From: Achromobacter xylosoxidans
Lineage (GTDB): Bacteria > Pseudomonadota > Gammaproteobacteria > Burkholderiales > Burkholderiaceae_B
Direction: 5' to 3'
Assembly (NCBI RefSeq): GCF_002192695.1
Contig: NZ_MTLG01000065.1
Coordinates: forward strand, 62,001-126,000
Length of the DNA: 64,000 nt
The position numbers and the translations under genes are program-made. Below the pieces are notes generated by a model, which was given only the letters and a program-made list of their open reading frames with translations, was not told the origin of the DNA and did no database searches. Of the stretch, positions 53,827 through 63,649 are shown one piece after another (position 1 is the first letter of the stretch; each line of letters begins with the position of its first letter).

Positions 53827-55199
53827 TACACCGCGATCGCCAGGAAGACCGAGGTGGTGGATATCAGCGTGATGGCGAAGATGTCGCCGTAGGACTGGCG
53901 GTGCGTCAGGCCCGTGACCGCCAGCAGCGTGATCACCGCGCCGTTGTGCGGCAGCGTGTCCATGCCGCCGCTGGCCATGGCGGCGATCCGGTGCAGCACT
54001 TCCATGGGGATGCCGGCCGCCTGGGCGCTGTCGATGAAGGTCTGCGCCATGGCCGCCAGCGCGATGCTCATGCCGCCCGAGGCCGAACCGGTGATGCCGG
54101 CCAGCGAGGTCACGGCCACCGCCTCGCCCACCAGCGGGTCGGGGATGGCCTTGAGCGCGTCGGCCACCAGCAGGAAGCCGGGCAGGGCGGCAATCACGCC
54201 GCCAAAGCCGTATTCCGCCGCCGTGTTCATCGAGGCCAGCAGGGCGCCGGACACCGCGTTCTTGCTGCCTTCGGCGAAGTGGGCCTTGATACCGCGGAAC
54301 GAGAACAGCAGGATGGTGACGATGCCTGCGATCAGCGCGCCCATCACCGCCCACAGCGCCACCTGGTCCTCGGCATTGACCGGCATGGGCTTGGGCAGGC
54401 CCGGCAGCGCGACTTCGGAGCCGGCCGGATACCAGCCCGGTATCCAGCGCGTCAGCAGGTAGTTGGCGACGCCCACCACCACCAGCGGCAGCAGCGCGAT
54501 CAGCGGATGGTGCTCGCGTTCATTGGGCGGCGTGACCGGTTCGTTGCGCAGGTCGGTGCCGTAGGTCTCGCCCGCGGCGGCCGCGCGCTTGCGCCGCCAC
54601 TCCAGGTAGGCGATGCCGGCGGTCAGGGTGAAGCAGGCGCCGATCAGGCCCAGCCAGGGCGCGGCCCAGGTCGTGGTTTCGAAGAAGGTGGTGGGGATGA
54701 TGTTCTGGATCTGCGGCGTGCCGGGCAGGGCGGTCATGGTGAAGGTGAACGCGCCCAGGGCGATCGCGCCCGGCATCAGCCGCTTGGGGATGCCGCCCTG
54801 GCGGAACATCTCGGCCGCGAACGGATACACCGCGAACACCACCACGAACAGCGACACGCCGCCATAGGTGAGCACCGCGCAGACCAGCACGATGGCCATG
54901 ATGGCGCGTTCGGCGCCGATCAGGCGCAGCACCGCCTGCACGATGGCGCGCGAGAAGCCCGACAGCTCGATCAGCTTGCCGAACACGGCGCCCAGCAGGA
55001 ACACGGGGAAGTAGAGCTTGGCGAAGCCCGCCATGCGCTCCATGAAGATGCCCGAGAACACGGGCGCCAGCGCCGACGGGTCGGTCAGCAGCACCGCGCC
55101 CATGGCCGCGATGGGCGCGCACAGGATCACGCTATAGCCTCGATACGCCGCCAGCATCAGGAACGCCAGCGCCGCCACCACGATGAACAATCCGGTCAT
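53805..55199 (-). CDS. GntP-family organic acid permease
   Basis: Inner-membrane proton-coupled carrier of 464 residues with about twelve helices. GntP-type segments include LAAYRGYSVILCAPIAAMGAVLL and FPVFLLGAVFGKLIELSG. LTYGGVSLFVVVFAVYPFA and ASGGMDTLPHNGAVITLLAVTGLTH are also characteristic. The start MTGLFIVVAALAF opens directly into the first helix; the longer frame upstream overlaps the kinase gene. It may carry gluconate, another hydroxy acid or a beta-hydroxybutyrate-like acid. Confidence 0.86.
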   Translation of the reverse strand: MTGLFIVVAALAFLMLAAYRGYSVILCAPIAAMGAVLLTDPSALAPVFSGIFMERMAGFAKLYFPVFLLGAVFGKLIELSGFSRAIVQAVLRLIGAERAIMAIVLVCAVLTYGGVSLFVVVFAVYPFAAEMFRQGGIPKRLMPGAIALGAFTFTMTALPGTPQIQNIIPTTFFETTTWAAPWLGLIGACFTLTAGIAYLEWRRKRAAAAGETYGTDLRNEPVTPPNEREHHPLIALLPLVVVGVANYLLTRWIPGWYPAGSEVALPGLPKPMPVNAEDQVALWAVMGALIAGIVTILLFSFRGIKAHFAEGSKNAVSGALLASMNTAAEYGFGGVIAALPGFLLVADALKAIPDPLVGEAVAVTSLAGITGSASGGMSIALAAMAQTFIDSAQAAGIPMEVLHRIAAMASGGMDTLPHNGAVITLLAVTGLTHRQSYGDIFAITLISTTSVFLAIAVYYLTGIV

Positions 55200-55285
55200 T
55201 CGGTACTCCAGGAATGAAGAGATAAGGGGTGTGGGGCTACACCTTACCGCATCGAACCGGATACCTTGTTTGCAGCGGCCGGGAC

Positions 55286-56095
55286 TCAGCGTTCCAGCAG
55301 CGCCAGCGCCTGGCGGGCGATGTCCAGATCGATCGCGGCGTCCTCGCCGCCGCCCATGAACCAGGCGGCGGACAGGCCGCACCAGGCCAGGACCCATTGC
55401 AGCAGCCGGCGGCGTTCCAGGCCCGACTGCGCGACGATGAGCTCCAGCCGCCGCTCGAAGCGTCCGGGCACGATGGCCACGGGCGGGACCGGATCCGCCA
55501 GGTCCGGATTGCAGAAGATGTTGGCGTAGTCGAAGGCGCGCTCGCCATGCAGGCGCTTGGGGTCGATGACCAGCCAGCCGCGCTCGCCGAAGTCCAGGAT
55601 GTTGTCGTGGTGCACGTCGCCGTGCAGCACCGTCAGGTCGCGCGGGCTGTCGAGCAGGGCGCGGGCGTGGCGGGCGCTGTGCGCCAGGATGCCGCCTTGC
55701 GCCTGCGCCATGGGCCACAGTTCCTCGAACCATTCTTCCAGCGGCCGCAGCGCGGGCAGGGGGCGGGCGCGCGGCGCATGCAGGTCTTGCAGCACGCCGC
55801 AGATGATGCGGGTGGCTTCGTCGTCGCGCCCGTTGCGCGCGTACTCGGCCAGCGAGCGCGCGCCCGTGGCCCGCTCCAGCAGGATGGCCGCGCCGTCATG
55901 CGCCAGCACGCGCGCCGCGCCCTGGCCGTCCCACCAGCGCATCAGTACGCCGCCTTGCCTCTCGTCTTCCTCGTGCGAGACTTTGAGCATGGCGGGCAGG
56001 CCGCGATGCCGCACGGGCAGCAACTGGGCGGCGCGCGTGACGATGGGCGCGCCGTCGGGCGTCAGTTGCCAGCGGGAAAGGTAGGTGTCGAACAT
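55286..56095 (-). CDS. APH(6)-like aminoglycoside/hydroxyurea kinase
   Basis: Protein-kinase-fold phosphotransferase of 269 residues in the family of streptomycin 6-kinases and hydroxyurea resistance kinases. The catalytic loop is VLHGDVHHDNIL (Asp and Asn), followed by WLVIDPKRLHG, the metal-binding D. The N-terminal segment LPAMLKVSHEEDERQGG has the ATP-binding Lys, and later LMRWWDGQGAARVLAHDGAAILLER matches the family. Whether this chromosomal copy modifies any drug cannot be seen. No mobile element is adjacent. Confidence 0.82.
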   Translation of the reverse strand: MFDTYLSRWQLTPDGAPIVTRAAQLLPVRHRGLPAMLKVSHEEDERQGGVLMRWWDGQGAARVLAHDGAAILLERATGARSLAEYARNGRDDEATRIICGVLQDLHAPRARPLPALRPLEEWFEELWPMAQAQGGILAHSARHARALLDSPRDLTVLHGDVHHDNILDFGERGWLVIDPKRLHGERAFDYANIFCNPDLADPVPPVAIVPGRFERRLELIVAQSGLERRRLLQWVLAWCGLSAAWFMGGGEDAAIDLDIARQALALLER

Positions 56096-56124
56096 GGGCG
56101 GGCGGTTAAGGCTTGGACCGGCCT

Positions 56125-57423
56125 CTATAGTAGAGCCCGGCGCGCGCCTGGCGGCCTGGCTTGCGATGCGGGCTGGCCCGGCAGCAAGGCCGTAATCGCC
56201 GCCGCCACCGCATTGCCTGCCGCGCTGGCGATGATGGGCAGCAGATAGGAGCCGCTGAGGTCATACGCATGGCCCGCCGCCACCGGGCCGATCAACGTTC
56301 CGAACGCCACGCTGGTGTAGAGCGCGCCGATGATGCCGCTGACGTGGCGGCCGCCGAAGTAGTCCATGACCACCGCCGGCATCAAGGCCACCCAGCCGCC
56401 GTAGAACGCGCCGAAGACCAGGGCGAACAAGGCCAGCGTCCAGAACTGGCCGCAAGCCGCCCATAGCGCCAGCGACGCCGCCATGCCGCCATACATCGTG
56501 GCGAGCGAGGCGCGCCGGCCCAGGCGGTCGGCCAGCGTGCCCAGCAGGAACCGGCCCGCCGTGCTGCCCACGCCGACCAGGCCCAGCAACAGCACGGCCA
56601 GTCCCGGCGCGACGCCATGATCCAAGGCATACGGGATCAGATGCACGAAGGGCACGAAGACGCCGAAGGCGCCGGCCATGGCTGCGAGGTATAGCAGGAC
56701 GAAGACCTTGCTGCGGATGGCTGCGAGCACCGGTACGCCGGCCGGCGCGGGTTTCGGTGCGGAGGCTGGCGCGGATGCCGGCCCCGCGCGGACGGCGGGC
56801 GCCGCGTCGCCATCGGGTTGCAGTCCGCGGTCTTGCGGTGAATTTTCAACCCAGCGCGCCGCGGCGCAGCCCAGGACCGCCACCGCGGCGGCCAGCGCCA
56901 GATAGGCGGCGCGCCAGCCCCACAGGTCGATCAGCGCCGAGGCCAGCGGCGGCACCAGCAGCGTGCCCACGCCGATGCCGCTGACCGCCAGTCCCGAGGC
57001 CAGCCCGCGCCGGCGCAGGAACCAGCGCTGCACCGCGCCTACCACCGGCACGTAGGCGCAGCCCACGCCCAGCCCGACGCCCAGGCCGTAGGCCAGGTAG
57101 ATCTGCAGCATGCTCTGCGCGGCGCTGGCAAGCGCCAAGCCCAGCGCCACCAGCAGCATGCCTGTCCAGGCCATGCGGCGCGAGCCGTAGCGGTCCGCCA
57201 GCGGGCCGCTCACCACGCCGAAACCGAAGTAGAGAAATCCCGCCAGCGAGAACACCAGCGACACCGCGCCGCGCGTGGCCGAGAAGTCGCGTTGCAAGGC
57301 GTCGACGAAGGCGCTGAACGAGTAGGCGCTGCCGAAGCCCAGCAAGGTGATGGCGAAGGCCGCGGCCACCACCCGCCAACCGTGGAAGAACCGGCTGGCG
57401 CCGGGTTGCGCATGCATGTTCAT
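56125..57423 (-). CDS. MFS transporter (monocarboxylate/OFA-type)
   Basis: Twelve-helix major facilitator, 432 residues. The first helix segment is FFHGWRVVAAAFAITLLGFGSAYSFSAFVDAL. The MFS signature is seen as GPLADRYGSRRMAWTG between helices 2 and 3 and GTLADRLGRRASLATMYGG between 8 and 9. A long Ala/Pro-rich loop joins the halves. It starts eight bases after the amidase gene, so it probably imports the amide or exports the product. Confidence 0.86.
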   Translation of the reverse strand: MNMHAQPGASRFFHGWRVVAAAFAITLLGFGSAYSFSAFVDALQRDFSATRGAVSLVFSLAGFLYFGFGVVSGPLADRYGSRRMAWTGMLLVALGLALASAAQSMLQIYLAYGLGVGLGVGCAYVPVVGAVQRWFLRRRGLASGLAVSGIGVGTLLVPPLASALIDLWGWRAAYLALAAAVAVLGCAAARWVENSPQDRGLQPDGDAAPAVRAGPASAPASAPKPAPAGVPVLAAIRSKVFVLLYLAAMAGAFGVFVPFVHLIPYALDHGVAPGLAVLLLGLVGVGSTAGRFLLGTLADRLGRRASLATMYGGMAASLALWAACGQFWTLALFALVFGAFYGGWVALMPAVVMDYFGGRHVSGIIGALYTSVAFGTLIGPVAAGHAYDLSGSYLLPIIASAAGNAVAAAITALLPGQPASQARPPGARRALL

Positions 57424-57431
57424 CTTTGGTC

Positions 57432-58856
57432 TCACAATGCCGGGCGGCGCAGATGCCAGCTTGTCGCCGCCTGGAAAGCGGCGCCCAGCCGGAACAGCAG
57501 GGGCTCGCCCAGATGGGCCGCCACCAGTTGCAGGCCCATGGGCATGCCGGCCGCGCAGTGGCCGGCGGGCAGTGTCAGGCAGGGATGGCCCGTCATGTCG
57601 AACACGCAGGTATAGCGTTGCAGCGCTTCGACCAGCCCGGGCTGTTGCCCTAGCACGCTGATGGCTTCGAGCGTGAGCGGCGCCATGGGCTGCACCGGCG
57701 TCAGCAGCGCATCGACCCGGGCGAACAAGGCGTCGATCTTGCCTCGCGTGGCCATGCGGCGCAACAAGATGCGCTGGTAGTCCAGGCCGGATAGCGCGCG
57801 TCCCGCTTCGATCACGCCGGCCAGCACCGGTCCGTACTCCGCCTTGCGCGAAGGATAGGTGCCGGCGTGCGCCACCGCCGCTTCGACTGCGCAAAGCGGC
57901 GCCCAGTCGCGCACGGCCTGCGCCGCGTCCTCGATGGGGAACTGCAGCGGCACCAGGGTTGCGCCCAGCTGTTCGAAGGCCTGCATCGCCGTTTCCATCA
58001 TGCGCCGAGTCTGCGCATCGACGTTGCCGTGGTTCCAGTTCACATCCACGCCGATCCGCAGGCCGCCAACCGGGGCTTCGGCCTCCAGCGTGTAGCGTGG
58101 CACGGGCGCTTGCAGCGCGGTCGGATCGTTCGCATCGGGTCCGGCAATCGCTTCCAGCAGCACCGCGGCGTCGGCCGCGCTGCGCGCGATGACGCCGGCG
58201 TGATCCAGCGAGGCCGCCAGTTCGAACACGCCGTGGCGGCTGACGCGGCCCCAGGTCGGCTTGATGCCGGTCAGCCCGGTCGCGGAGCAGGGCCAGCGGA
58301 TGGAGCCGCCCGTGTCCGAGGCGGTCGCGCCGAAGCACAGGCCGGCGGCCGTGGCCACCGCCGATCCGCTGGACGAGATGCCGGTCCAGTAATCCGCGTT
58401 CCAGGGGTTGCGCGGCGGCGCGACGTCGGGGTGATGGTCGGAGTACGCGCCCTCGGTCATCTGCAGCTGCCCCAGCAGCACGGCGCCCGCATCCCGCAGG
58501 CGGCGGGCTACCGTGGCGTCGTGGTCGGCGGGCATGCCGCGGTGGATCGCGCTGCCGGCGGCCGTCGGCACGCCCTTGCGCCGGAACAGGTCCTTCAGCG
58601 CGACGGGGACGCCATGCAGGGGACCGCGGTAGCGCCCCTGGCGTATTTCGCTTTCGGCGGCCTGCGCTTCCTGCAGCGCGGAGGCTGCGGTTACATGGGC
58701 GTAGCTGCGCAGGCTGCCGTCCAGGGCTTCGATGCGCTGTAGTTGTGCGCGCGTGATCTCTACCGGCGAGACATCGCCCGACCGCATCAGGGCGGCGAGC
58801 GCCAGCAGGTCGAGCTGGTGCAGGTCGGCGGCCTTGATGTTTTCCGTATAGTTCAT
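57432..58856 (-). CDS. Amidase signature family hydrolase
   Basis: Amidase of 474 residues with the Ser-cisSer-Lys triad: Lys in VPVALKDLFRRKG, cis-Ser in TGISSSGSAVATAAG, and the nucleophile in ATASDTGGSIRWPCSATG. The family tail is DMTGHPCLTLPAGH. It could hydrolyse a small carboxamide; it is not GatA, since no GatB/GatC are present. The gene is operonic with an MFS transporter and divergent from a LysR gene. Confidence 0.88.
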   Translation of the reverse strand: MNYTENIKAADLHQLDLLALAALMRSGDVSPVEITRAQLQRIEALDGSLRSYAHVTAASALQEAQAAESEIRQGRYRGPLHGVPVALKDLFRRKGVPTAAGSAIHRGMPADHDATVARRLRDAGAVLLGQLQMTEGAYSDHHPDVAPPRNPWNADYWTGISSSGSAVATAAGLCFGATASDTGGSIRWPCSATGLTGIKPTWGRVSRHGVFELAASLDHAGVIARSAADAAVLLEAIAGPDANDPTALQAPVPRYTLEAEAPVGGLRIGVDVNWNHGNVDAQTRRMMETAMQAFEQLGATLVPLQFPIEDAAQAVRDWAPLCAVEAAVAHAGTYPSRKAEYGPVLAGVIEAGRALSGLDYQRILLRRMATRGKIDALFARVDALLTPVQPMAPLTLEAISVLGQQPGLVEALQRYTCVFDMTGHPCLTLPAGHCAAGMPMGLQLVAAHLGEPLLFRLGAAFQAATSWHLRRPAL

Positions 58857-58888
58857 CTATTCTTTATCCATCTTGTATTCGTCACAGA

Positions 58889-58948
58889 CCTGATCAGGCT
58901 AATGGCTATATGGCATGCGTACAAACCATGATTTCTATTCAATTTGAA
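58889..58948. promoter_or_regulatory. Operator candidates between amidase and LysR genes
   Basis: CCTGATCAGG (58889-58898) is a perfect palindrome. TTCAATTTGAA (58938-58948), flanked by TCTA and TTAGA, has LysR-site shape and lies about 33 bases before the LysR ATG. The region is AT-rich, unlike its surroundings, as expected for a divergent promoter. Confidence 0.5.
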
Positions 58949-58980
58949 TTAGAAAAACTAAATTATTTAATTCTCTGGAC

Positions 58981-59877
58981 ATGACCGCTCAGCGATTGCC
59001 TCCGCTCAACGCGCTGCGCGCCTTTGAAGCCGCGGCCCGCCATCTGTCCGTGAAGGGCGCGGCGCAGGAACTGTGCGTGACGCCCGGCGCGGTCAGCCAG
59101 ATGATCAAGTCGCTGGAGCAGCATCTGGGCGTGGCCCTGTTTCTCCGCGTGAACCGCGGCATTCAGCTGACGGACGCCGGCCACGGTTATCTGCCGCCGG
59201 TGCGCAACGCCTTCCGCCAGATCCTGGCCGCGTCCGCCCGTGTCGCCCAGCCGCCCGAGAGCCGTGTGCTCACCGTCAGCACCACCGCGTTCTTCGCGTC
59301 GGCCTGGCTGATCCCCAGGCTGCATGACTTCCATGCCCGCCATCCGGAGATCGACCTGCAGGTCGTCACCAGCAACGCGCTGGCGGCCTTCGGCCGGGAC
59401 GGCGCGGACATCGCCATCCGCCACGGGCTGGGCCGCTACGCGGGACTGCAAAGCGAACATCTGCTGACCGTGGAGGTCGTGCCGGTGGCATCGGCCGCCC
59501 TGGTGGCGAAGCTGGGCATGCCGGCCAGCGCGCGGGATCTCCTGCGCTGGCCGCGAGTGCACGACGAAGCGCGCAACGGCTGGCAGCTGTGGTTCGCGGC
59601 CCAGGGCGTGGAGGACGCGGGCATGCCTAGAGGGCCTGCCTTCGATGATGGCAGCCTGCTGCTGCAGGCCGTGGCCGCGGGCCAGGGCGCGGGGCTGCTG
59701 CCCGTGGCGATGGTGCGGGATGAAGTGAGGGCTGGACGCCTGGTTCGGCTGGCCGGCGACGCCTGGCTGGAGGACTTCGGCTACTACCTCGTGTGGCCCG
59801 GCAGGGGCGCCATGCCGGAGAGGGCGCGGGTGTTTCGCGATTGGCTGCTGGATAGCGGCCTGGGGGCGCCTGCCTGA
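58981..59877 (+). CDS. LysR-type regulator (GcvA-like)
   Basis: A 298-residue LysR protein of the GcvA subgroup: LPPLNALRAFEAAARHLSVKGAAQELCVTPGAVSQMIKSLEQ, then the effector domain with STTAFFASAWLIPRLHDFHARHPEIDLQ and a late GQGAGLLPVAMV. It starts right after the AT-rich divergent region, with no strong ribosome binding site. Probably the regulator of the amidase-MFS pair. Confidence 0.87.
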   Translation: MTAQRLPPLNALRAFEAAARHLSVKGAAQELCVTPGAVSQMIKSLEQHLGVALFLRVNRGIQLTDAGHGYLPPVRNAFRQILAASARVAQPPESRVLTVSTTAFFASAWLIPRLHDFHARHPEIDLQVVTSNALAAFGRDGADIAIRHGLGRYAGLQSEHLLTVEVVPVASAALVAKLGMPASARDLLRWPRVHDEARNGWQLWFAAQGVEDAGMPRGPAFDDGSLLLQAVAAGQGAGLLPVAMVRDEVRAGRLVRLAGDAWLEDFGYYLVWPGRGAMPERARVFRDWLLDSGLGAPA

Positions 59878-59881
59878 AGCG

Positions 59882-60325
59882 CTACGGCGCGGCGGACGAC
59901 AGCGCCGCCGCCTTGCGCGCCAGTTCGGCCACGCTGAAGCTGGTCGCCAGCGAGTGATCGTCCAACGCTTCCAACGGCACCCAGCGGGCGTCGGCGGCAT
60001 CGTCGCCCGCCACCGGCTCGCCGGATTGCCAGCGGCACAGCACCGCGATCAGGATGAAGTGGCGGCGTAGCGCGCCCGCGCCGTCGCGGTCGTAGACGTC
60101 CACCGCATCGAACACGTGCAGCGGTTCCGCGCGCACGCCGGTTTCTTCCAGCAGTTCACGCGCGGCGGCGGCAAGCACCGCTTCGCCCGCGTCGATCTTG
60201 CCGCCGGGGAAGGCCCAGCGGCCCTGGTCAGGCGGGTTGGCGCGGCGCACCAGCAGCACGCGGCCGTCGCGCACGACGGCGGCGATGGTGGCGGCGATGG
60301 GGCGTTGGGGCGGGGACGCGGTCAT
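59882..60325 (-). CDS. NUDIX hydrolase
   Basis: A 147-residue NUDIX protein; the Nudix box reads from [10 protein letters not shown] through [12 protein letters not shown], with the conserved REL and EETG residues. The ATG at 60325 has AAGGAA upstream. It converges on the LysR gene before it and is divergent from the next LysR gene. The substrate (nucleotide sugar, ADP-ribose or damaged nucleotide) cannot be told. Confidence 0.88.
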   Translation of the reverse strand: MTASPPQRPIAATIAAVVRDGRVLLVRRANPPDQGRWAFPGGKIDAGEAVLAAAARELLEETGVRAEPLHVFDAVDVYDRDGAGALRRHFILIAVLCRWQSGEPVAGDDAADARWVPLEALDDHSLATSFSVAELARKAAALSSAAP

Positions 60326-60473
60326 GCGGGGTTCCTTGGTGCAGCGGGGGCCGGGTATGCCAGGGTACGCCAACCCGGGCTTAGCGCAAATCCCCGTAGT
60401 GCGGGACCGGTCCCTGGTGCACACTGTCAGCCGCGCCGACATGAGCGCATCGAATAGGGGGCGGGAGGGCAGC

Positions 60474-61349
60474 ATGGATACACCGGACCGGCAGTTGCGC
60501 TATTTCTTGCGCATCGCGGAACTCAAATCGCTATCGCGCGCGGCGGAGGACCTGGACCAGACCCAGTCCGGGCTGAGCCGGCAACTGGCGGCGCTGGAAG
60601 CCCACGTGGGCAAGCCGCTGTTCGTGCGCACCGGCCGCGGCGTGGAACTGACCGAGGCCGGCGCGCGGCTGCTCGACGGCATCCAGCCCGCGTACAAGAA
60701 CATCGACCGGGTGCTGGAGGCCGTGCGCCAGCGCGAAGGCGTGACCCAGGGTACGGTCCGGCTCGCCACCGTGCATACGCTCAGCTACTACTTCATGGCC
60801 GAGGTGGTGGCCAGTTTCGTCAGCAGCCATGAACACGTGAACTTGTCGGTGATGGGGCGCAGTTCGCCCGAGGTGGTGGCGCTGGTGGAAAGCGGCAAGG
60901 CGGACGTGGGCTTCGTCTACGACGCGGCGGTGGCCTCGGACAACCTGGCGTCGGCCACGCTGTTCGACGACGACATGTGCCTGATCGTGCGCGGCGACGT
61001 GCAACTGCCGGACGACGTCGACCTGGCCGGCATGGACCTGCGGCTGGTGGGCTTTCCGCCGCATTACGCGCTGCGCAAGATGATCCACAGCGCGGGGCTG
61101 GAGCCGGAGTTCGTGGCCGAGGCCGAAACCATTGACGCCATGCTCAAGCTGGTGTCCTCGGGCGTGGGCGCCTGCATCCTGCCGTCCCGCATTCCCGACA
61201 AGCTGCTGACCGAGTACGGCCTGCGCAAGGTCCGGGTCCATAGCCCCATCTTGCGGCGCCGCGTCGTCGCCATCACGCTGGCCAATCGCCAGCCCCTGCC
61301 GCTGGTAAGCGAGCTGCTGGCCGTCGCGCACCGCATCGCGCTGCAGTAG
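60474..61349 (+). CDS. LysR-type regulator of aldolase operon (probable)
   Basis: A 291-residue LysR protein: [45 protein letters not shown], then the effector domain from [30 protein letters not shown]. The start has GGGAGG upstream; the longer open frame before it overlaps the NUDIX gene on the other strand. It is followed 131 bases later by the aldolase operon in the same direction, and a palindrome (ATAGC-A-GCTAT) lies between. The subgroup resembles CynR/OxyR-like regulators of aromatic pathways. Confidence 0.86.
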   Translation: MDTPDRQLRYFLRIAELKSLSRAAEDLDQTQSGLSRQLAALEAHVGKPLFVRTGRGVELTEAGARLLDGIQPAYKNIDRVLEAVRQREGVTQGTVRLATVHTLSYYFMAEVVASFVSSHEHVNLSVMGRSSPEVVALVESGKADVGFVYDAAVASDNLASATLFDDDMCLIVRGDVQLPDDVDLAGMDLRLVGFPPHYALRKMIHSAGLEPEFVAEAETIDAMLKLVSSGVGACILPSRIPDKLLTEYGLRKVRVHSPILRRRVVAITLANRQPLPLVSELLAVAHRIALQ

Positions 61350-61367
61350 CCGGGCCGGCAGGCTCGA

Positions 61368-61378
61368 ATAGCAGCTAT
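61368..61378. promoter_or_regulatory. Palindrome before aldolase operon
   Basis: ATAGCAGCTAT, an odd-centred perfect palindrome 103 bases before the aldolase ATG, a plausible LysR-type site for the regulator just upstream. Confidence 0.4.
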
Positions 61379-61480
61379 GACCCTGGCTGCATGGCTGTAT
61401 CGCGACAGGCTTTCCATACTGTGCATACCTCGCGCGGCGTCCGGTGGCGCCGAGGGCGCGGGCAATACACAGGGGAAGAC

Positions 61481-62266
61481 ATGAGCACCGCATTACGAGA
61501 GAAATCCTATTTCGACACCCGCGCCACGCAGGAAATGGCGCGCCACCTGCACGCCGTGCCGCGCAGCATCCAGGAAACCATGGCCTATGCCTGTCGCATC
61601 CTGGCCATGACCGAGCAGGAAGCCGGCCTGGCCGGCCAGATCAGCGTGCGCTCGCAGCGTCCGGGGGCCTACTGGACCTTGCGCTTCGGGCTGGGCTTTG
61701 ACGAAGCCACGCCCGCCGATTTCATCGAGGTGGACCGCGACCTGCATACGCTGACGGGCGAGGGCATGGCCAACCCGGCCACGCGCTTTCACCTGTGGGT
61801 GTACGAGGCGCGGCCCGACGTGCAATCCATCATCCACACGCATTCGCCCTGGGCCTCGGCGCTGGCCGCGGCGCGCCAGCCGCTGGTGATCTCGCAGATG
61901 GACATGACGCCGCTGCACGACGACTGCGCCTTCCTGGGCGAATGGCCGGGCGTGCCGATCGCCGACCAGGAGGGCGTGATCATCTCCGGCGCGCTGGGCA
62001 AGAAGCGCGCCATCATCCTGGCGCATCACGGCTACCTGACGGCCGGAGTTACCTGCGAAGAGGCGACCTACCTGTCGGTCTACCTGGAACGCGCGGCGCG
62101 CATGCAGATCCGCGCGCAGGCCTTCGGCCCGCTGACGCCGGTGGACGACGCGCTGGCGCGCGAAGCGCACGACTATCTGCTCAAGCCCTCGATCGTCAAC
62201 GCGACGTTCAATTACTGGGCCCGGCAGACGCATGGCATACCGCCCTTGCCGCTGCCCGCCGCCTGA
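61481..62266 (+). CDS. Class II aldolase/adducin family protein
   Basis: Zinc-dependent aldolase-like enzyme of 261 residues. The metal histidines are in SIIHTHSPWASAL (His-x-His) and AIILAHHGYLTAG, with an N-terminal NETMAY-like segment (IQETMAYACRILAMTEQ) and VRSQRPGAYWTLRFGLGFDEAT. Family members cleave phosphorylated sugars or decarboxylate or cleave other hydroxy acids. It is grouped with an MHS transporter and an HCCA-isomerase-like gene, so an aromatic or hydroxy-acid substrate is more likely than a sugar phosphate. The start at 61481 follows AGGGGAAG. Confidence 0.84.
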   Translation: MSTALREKSYFDTRATQEMARHLHAVPRSIQETMAYACRILAMTEQEAGLAGQISVRSQRPGAYWTLRFGLGFDEATPADFIEVDRDLHTLTGEGMANPATRFHLWVYEARPDVQSIIHTHSPWASALAAARQPLVISQMDMTPLHDDCAFLGEWPGVPIADQEGVIISGALGKKRAIILAHHGYLTAGVTCEEATYLSVYLERAARMQIRAQAFGPLTPVDDALAREAHDYLLKPSIVNATFNYWARQTHGIPPLPLPAA

Positions 62267-62308
62267 TACCGCGCAGTCCCATTCTTCCAGCACTTTTTTC
62301 GGGGAGTC

Positions 62309-63649
62309 ATGATGATGACGACCAAGCCTGCGGCTGCGCGCTCGCGCCGCGATTACGTGACGGCCGGACTGGCCAGCATGATGGGCACCACCATCGAGTG
62401 GTACGACTTTTTCCTCTACGGCACCGCTGCCGCGCTGATTTTCAACAAGATCTTCTTTCCTGCCTTCGACCCGCTGACGGGCACGCTGGCGGCGTTCGCC
62501 ACCTACTCCGTGGGCTTCTTCGCGCGGCCGCTGGGCGGCGTGATATTCGGCCATTACGGCGACAAGATAGGCCGCAAATCCATGCTGCTGATCACGCTGC
62601 TGCTGATGGGCGTGCCCACCATCCTGATCGGGTTGATCCCATCGTATGAGCAGATCGGCTACTGGGCCGCCGTGCTGCTGGTGCTGATGCGCTTCCTGCA
62701 AGGAATTGCGGTGGGCGGCGAATGGGGCGGGGCGGTGCTGATGGCGGTGGAGCACGCGCCGGAGGGCAAGAAGGGCTTCTTCGGCAGCCTGCCGCAGGCG
62801 GGCGTGGCGCCGGGCCTGATCCTGTCGTCGCTGGCGATGGGCGCGGTCGCCAGCTTGCCCGAGGCCGACATGCTGGCCTGGGGCTGGCGCCTGCCGTTCC
62901 TGGCCAGCGTGGTGTTGCTGCTGGTGGGCTGGTTCATCCGGGTGAAGGTGGCCGAGTCGCCCGACTTCGAGCAGATGAAGGAGAAGGGCGCCAAGGTCGA
63001 GGTGCCGGTGGCGGAAGTCTTGAAGCACCATCGCCGCGCGCTGCTGGTGGTGGTGGGCGCCAGGCTGGCGGAAGTGACCTGGTTCTACACCGTGGTGACG
63101 TTCTCGCTGGCCTACGCCACGGGCACCCTGGGCATCGCGCGCTCGGTGATGCTGGACGCCACGATCTGGGGCGCGGCCGTGGCGCTGTTCACCATGCCGC
63201 TGTTCGGCATGCTGGGCGACAAGATCGGCCACAAGTGGGTATTCATGGTGGGTACGCTTGGCATCCTGGCCTGCGCGCCGGTGTTCTTCCATCTGCTGGG
63301 CACGCAGGACACGGGGTGGATCATCCTGGCGGTTTGCCTGGCGGTCGGCCTGGTCTACGCTTGCCTGTACGGGCCGGAAGGCACCTTGTTTTCTAGCCAG
63401 TTCCCGGCCGAGGTGCGCTACACCGGCATTTCGCTGGCGGTGCAGGTGTCCGGCGCCATCGGCGGCGGCCTGGCGCCCATCGTGGCGACCTGGCTGCTGG
63501 CCAAGGGCGGGGGCGATCCGCAGTATGTGGTGTGGTACCTGAGCATCCTCGGTGTGATCGCCCTGTTCAGCGCCTGGCTGATGCGCAGCGAGGCGCCTGC
63601 GGTTGCGGCCCTGCGGGTGCCTGCCCGCGCCAACTTGAGAACGCCATGA
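62309..63649 (+). CDS. MHS-family metabolite:proton symporter (MFS)
   Basis: Twelve-helix symporter of the MHS family (shikimate/ProP/KgtP type), 446 residues. The N-terminus has the MHS segment MMGTTIEWYDFFLYGTAAALIF. The cytoplasmic loop motif is GHYGDKIGRKSMLLITLLLMG, and GIAVGGEWGGAVLMAVEHAP is highly typical. It ends with a stop that overlaps the next ATG. It probably imports the substrate of the aldolase/isomerase pathway. A 15-base tandem duplication lies across its end. Confidence 0.9.
   Translation: MMMTTKPAAARSRRDYVTAGLASMMGTTIEWYDFFLYGTAAALIFNKIFFPAFDPLTGTLAAFATYSVGFFARPLGGVIFGHYGDKIGRKSMLLITLLLMGVPTILIGLIPSYEQIGYWAAVLLVLMRFLQGIAVGGEWGGAVLMAVEHAPEGKKGFFGSLPQAGVAPGLILSSLAMGAVASLPEADMLAWGWRLPFLASVVLLLVGWFIRVKVAESPDFEQMKEKGAKVEVPVAEVLKHHRRALLVVVGARLAEVTWFYTVVTFSLAYATGTLGIARSVMLDATIWGAAVALFTMPLFGMLGDKIGHKWVFMVGTLGILACAPVFFHLLGTQDTGWIILAVCLAVGLVYACLYGPEGTLFSSQFPAEVRYTGISLAVQVSGAIGGGLAPIVATWLLAKGGGDPQYVVWYLSILGVIALFSAWLMRSEAPAVAALRVPARANLRTP

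Noticed and set aside
55286..56095. Acquired resistance gene on a mobile element
   Set aside because: No transposase, integrase or terminal repeats nearby, and base composition is like the neighbours.
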